From contig DCHQ01000054.1 of NCBI GenBank assembly GCA_002314855.1, positions 20,389 through 35,148 of the forward strand: a stretch of 14,760 nt of DNA, in the 5' to 3' direction. The stretch is from Lachnospiraceae bacterium UBA1748 (GTDB lineage Bacteria; Bacillota; Clostridia; Lachnospirales; Lachnospiraceae). Position numbers and translations under genes: made by a program. Below, one piece after another: positions 13,985 to 14,760 of this stretch (positions within the stretch are counted from its first letter, which is position 1; every line of letters starts with the position of its first letter). The notes under the pieces were generated by a model. The model did no database searches. It saw nothing but the letters and a program-made list of their open reading frames with translations, and had not been told where the DNA came from.

Positions 13985-14760
13985 ATGAACCAGAATACGA
14001 TCAGATTTGTTGATTTGGATATTGAAGGTGAATTGAATAAACAAAAAGAAGTCGGATACATAGAAGTTAAGCAGCCAGAGTCTCATGATGAGTCAGAACA
14101 GCCAGAAAATTCTGGATGTGATGAACCACCTGCTCCAGGACGTTTGTCTATTATAATAGAAGAAATGAAAAGAATGGCTTTTTATTTTCTTTTATTTATG
14201 GTGCTTTTTATGTTCTGGGAAATCGTTATTCGTTTTCAGATATCGGGCACTTTACAAAAGAGCAATTTATCATTTGTGTTCTTTGTTCCAGCAGAAGCCA
14301 TGTTTTTTGCAGCGCTCACAGGTTTTACAAAGAATAAGATTATTAATATAGTTAATACTATTGTTTTCCAGATATTAATTGCTGTTTATTACATTATGCA
14401 GGTTGTGTACCTCAAGAATTTTGGCTCACTATTTTCAGTTAGTATGGTGGGAATGGGAACACAGGCTCTTGGAAACTTCTGGTGGGCACTTACCGATGCT
14501 ATTAAGGCTTGTACAAAGGTTATTTGCTTTATTGTTTTGCCAATTGTAATGTCGATAGCTACAGCCATAGTAGCTATGAAATTAAAGAAAGAGATATGCA
14601 AGGGATATCATATAATTCTTCATGGTATATGTGTTGTTCTTGTTGTCCTTCTTTGGTTTGGTGGTATTGGAGTTCTTAAGCTTTGTGGTACTGACAGACA
14701 GTCAGGATACTATGCTTTCCATAATTCTATGGCCGATACTGACACAACATCAGCTAGAAT
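13985..14760 (+). CDS. LTA-synthase/sulfatase-like membrane protein, N-terminal part, runs off the window
   Basis: The frame stays open from ATG 13985 to the end of the window (258 codons), so the gene is cut. The first 60 or so residues are hydrophilic and acidic, with several Glu/Asp and Pro (QPESHDESEQPE, DEPPAPG), and should be cytoplasmic. Five hydrophobic helices follow at about 64-82, 94-112, 118-140, 178-200 and 208-228. The visible end, YYAFHNSMADTDTTSAR, resembles the linker that precedes the catalytic sulfatase-fold domain in LtaS-type phosphoglycerol transferases. Those enzymes build lipoteichoic acid from phosphatidylglycerol outside the membrane. The catalytic domain is not in the window, so the call rests on topology and a remembered linker; another five-helix membrane protein is possible. 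The gene has its own promoter and an AGAGG site 9 nt before the ATG. Confidence 0.6.
   Translation, partial: MNQNTIRFVDLDIEGELNKQKEVGYIEVKQPESHDESEQPENSGCDEPPAPGRLSIIIEEMKRMAFYFLLFMVLFMFWEIVIRFQISGTLQKSNLSFVFFVPAEAMFFAALTGFTKNKIINIVNTIVFQILIAVYYIMQVVYLKNFGSLFSVSMVGMGTQALGNFWWALTDAIKACTKVICFIVLPIVMSIATAIVAMKLKKEICKGYHIILHGICVVLVVLLWFGGIGVLKLCGTDRQSGYYAFHNSMADTDTTSAR

Noticed and set aside
1..14760. Mobile elements, phage genes, CRISPR arrays, tRNAs or riboswitches
   Set aside because: No transposase or integrase motifs, regularly spaced repeats, cloverleaf-like segments or long structured leaders were seen. All gaps between genes are under 190 nt.

Overview
The window is AT-rich, densely coded and has short gene spacings, Shine-Dalgarno sites of the AGGAG type and TTGnnn/TATAAT promoters. 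Together with the gene families present, this points to a low-GC Gram-positive Firmicute, most likely a Lachnospiraceae-type gut or rumen clostridium such as Butyrivibrio, Pseudobutyrivibrio or Roseburia. The genus is an inference from gene style, not from a marker gene. No rRNA, tRNA, CRISPR array, transposase or integrase was seen.

Region 1 (1-10274, + strand) is the 3' part of a long surface-glycan operon. It begins inside a GT11-type (fucosyltransferase-like) gene cut by the window edge. Next come a GT2 glycosyltransferase, an MBOAT membrane O-acyltransferase, an SGNH-hydrolase-like partner protein and a type-1 ABC exporter with fused membrane and ATPase domains. These are followed by a second, divergent GT11-like protein, a DUF5672 putative glycosyltransferase, a DUF6056 polytopic membrane protein (GT-C-like) and an ATP-grasp ligase. 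Genes overlap by 4 nt or lie within about 45 nt, and the run ends at a strong bidirectional hairpin terminator (10303-10332). The likely product is a lipid-linked, possibly fucosylated, O-acylated glycan. It would be assembled in the cytoplasm, flipped by the ABC exporter and modified outside; the ATP-grasp enzyme suggests an amide or ester-type decoration.

Region 2 (10357-11721, - strand) is a single MATE-family multidrug/Na+ (or H+) antiporter, convergent with the glycan operon and sharing its terminator.

Region 3 (11722-13946) starts with a 184-bp divergent intergenic region. It carries a near-consensus promoter (TTGAAA, 17 bp, TGGTATAAT) driving a GT4 glycosyltransferase and a patatin-like phospholipase, and ends at a second intrinsic terminator. 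The promoter of the next gene is nested in that terminator: its -35 hexamer is in the hairpin loop.

Region 4 (13985-end) is the N-terminal membrane part of a five-helix protein that looks like an LTA-synthase/sulfatase-type phosphoglycerol transferase. It runs off the window.
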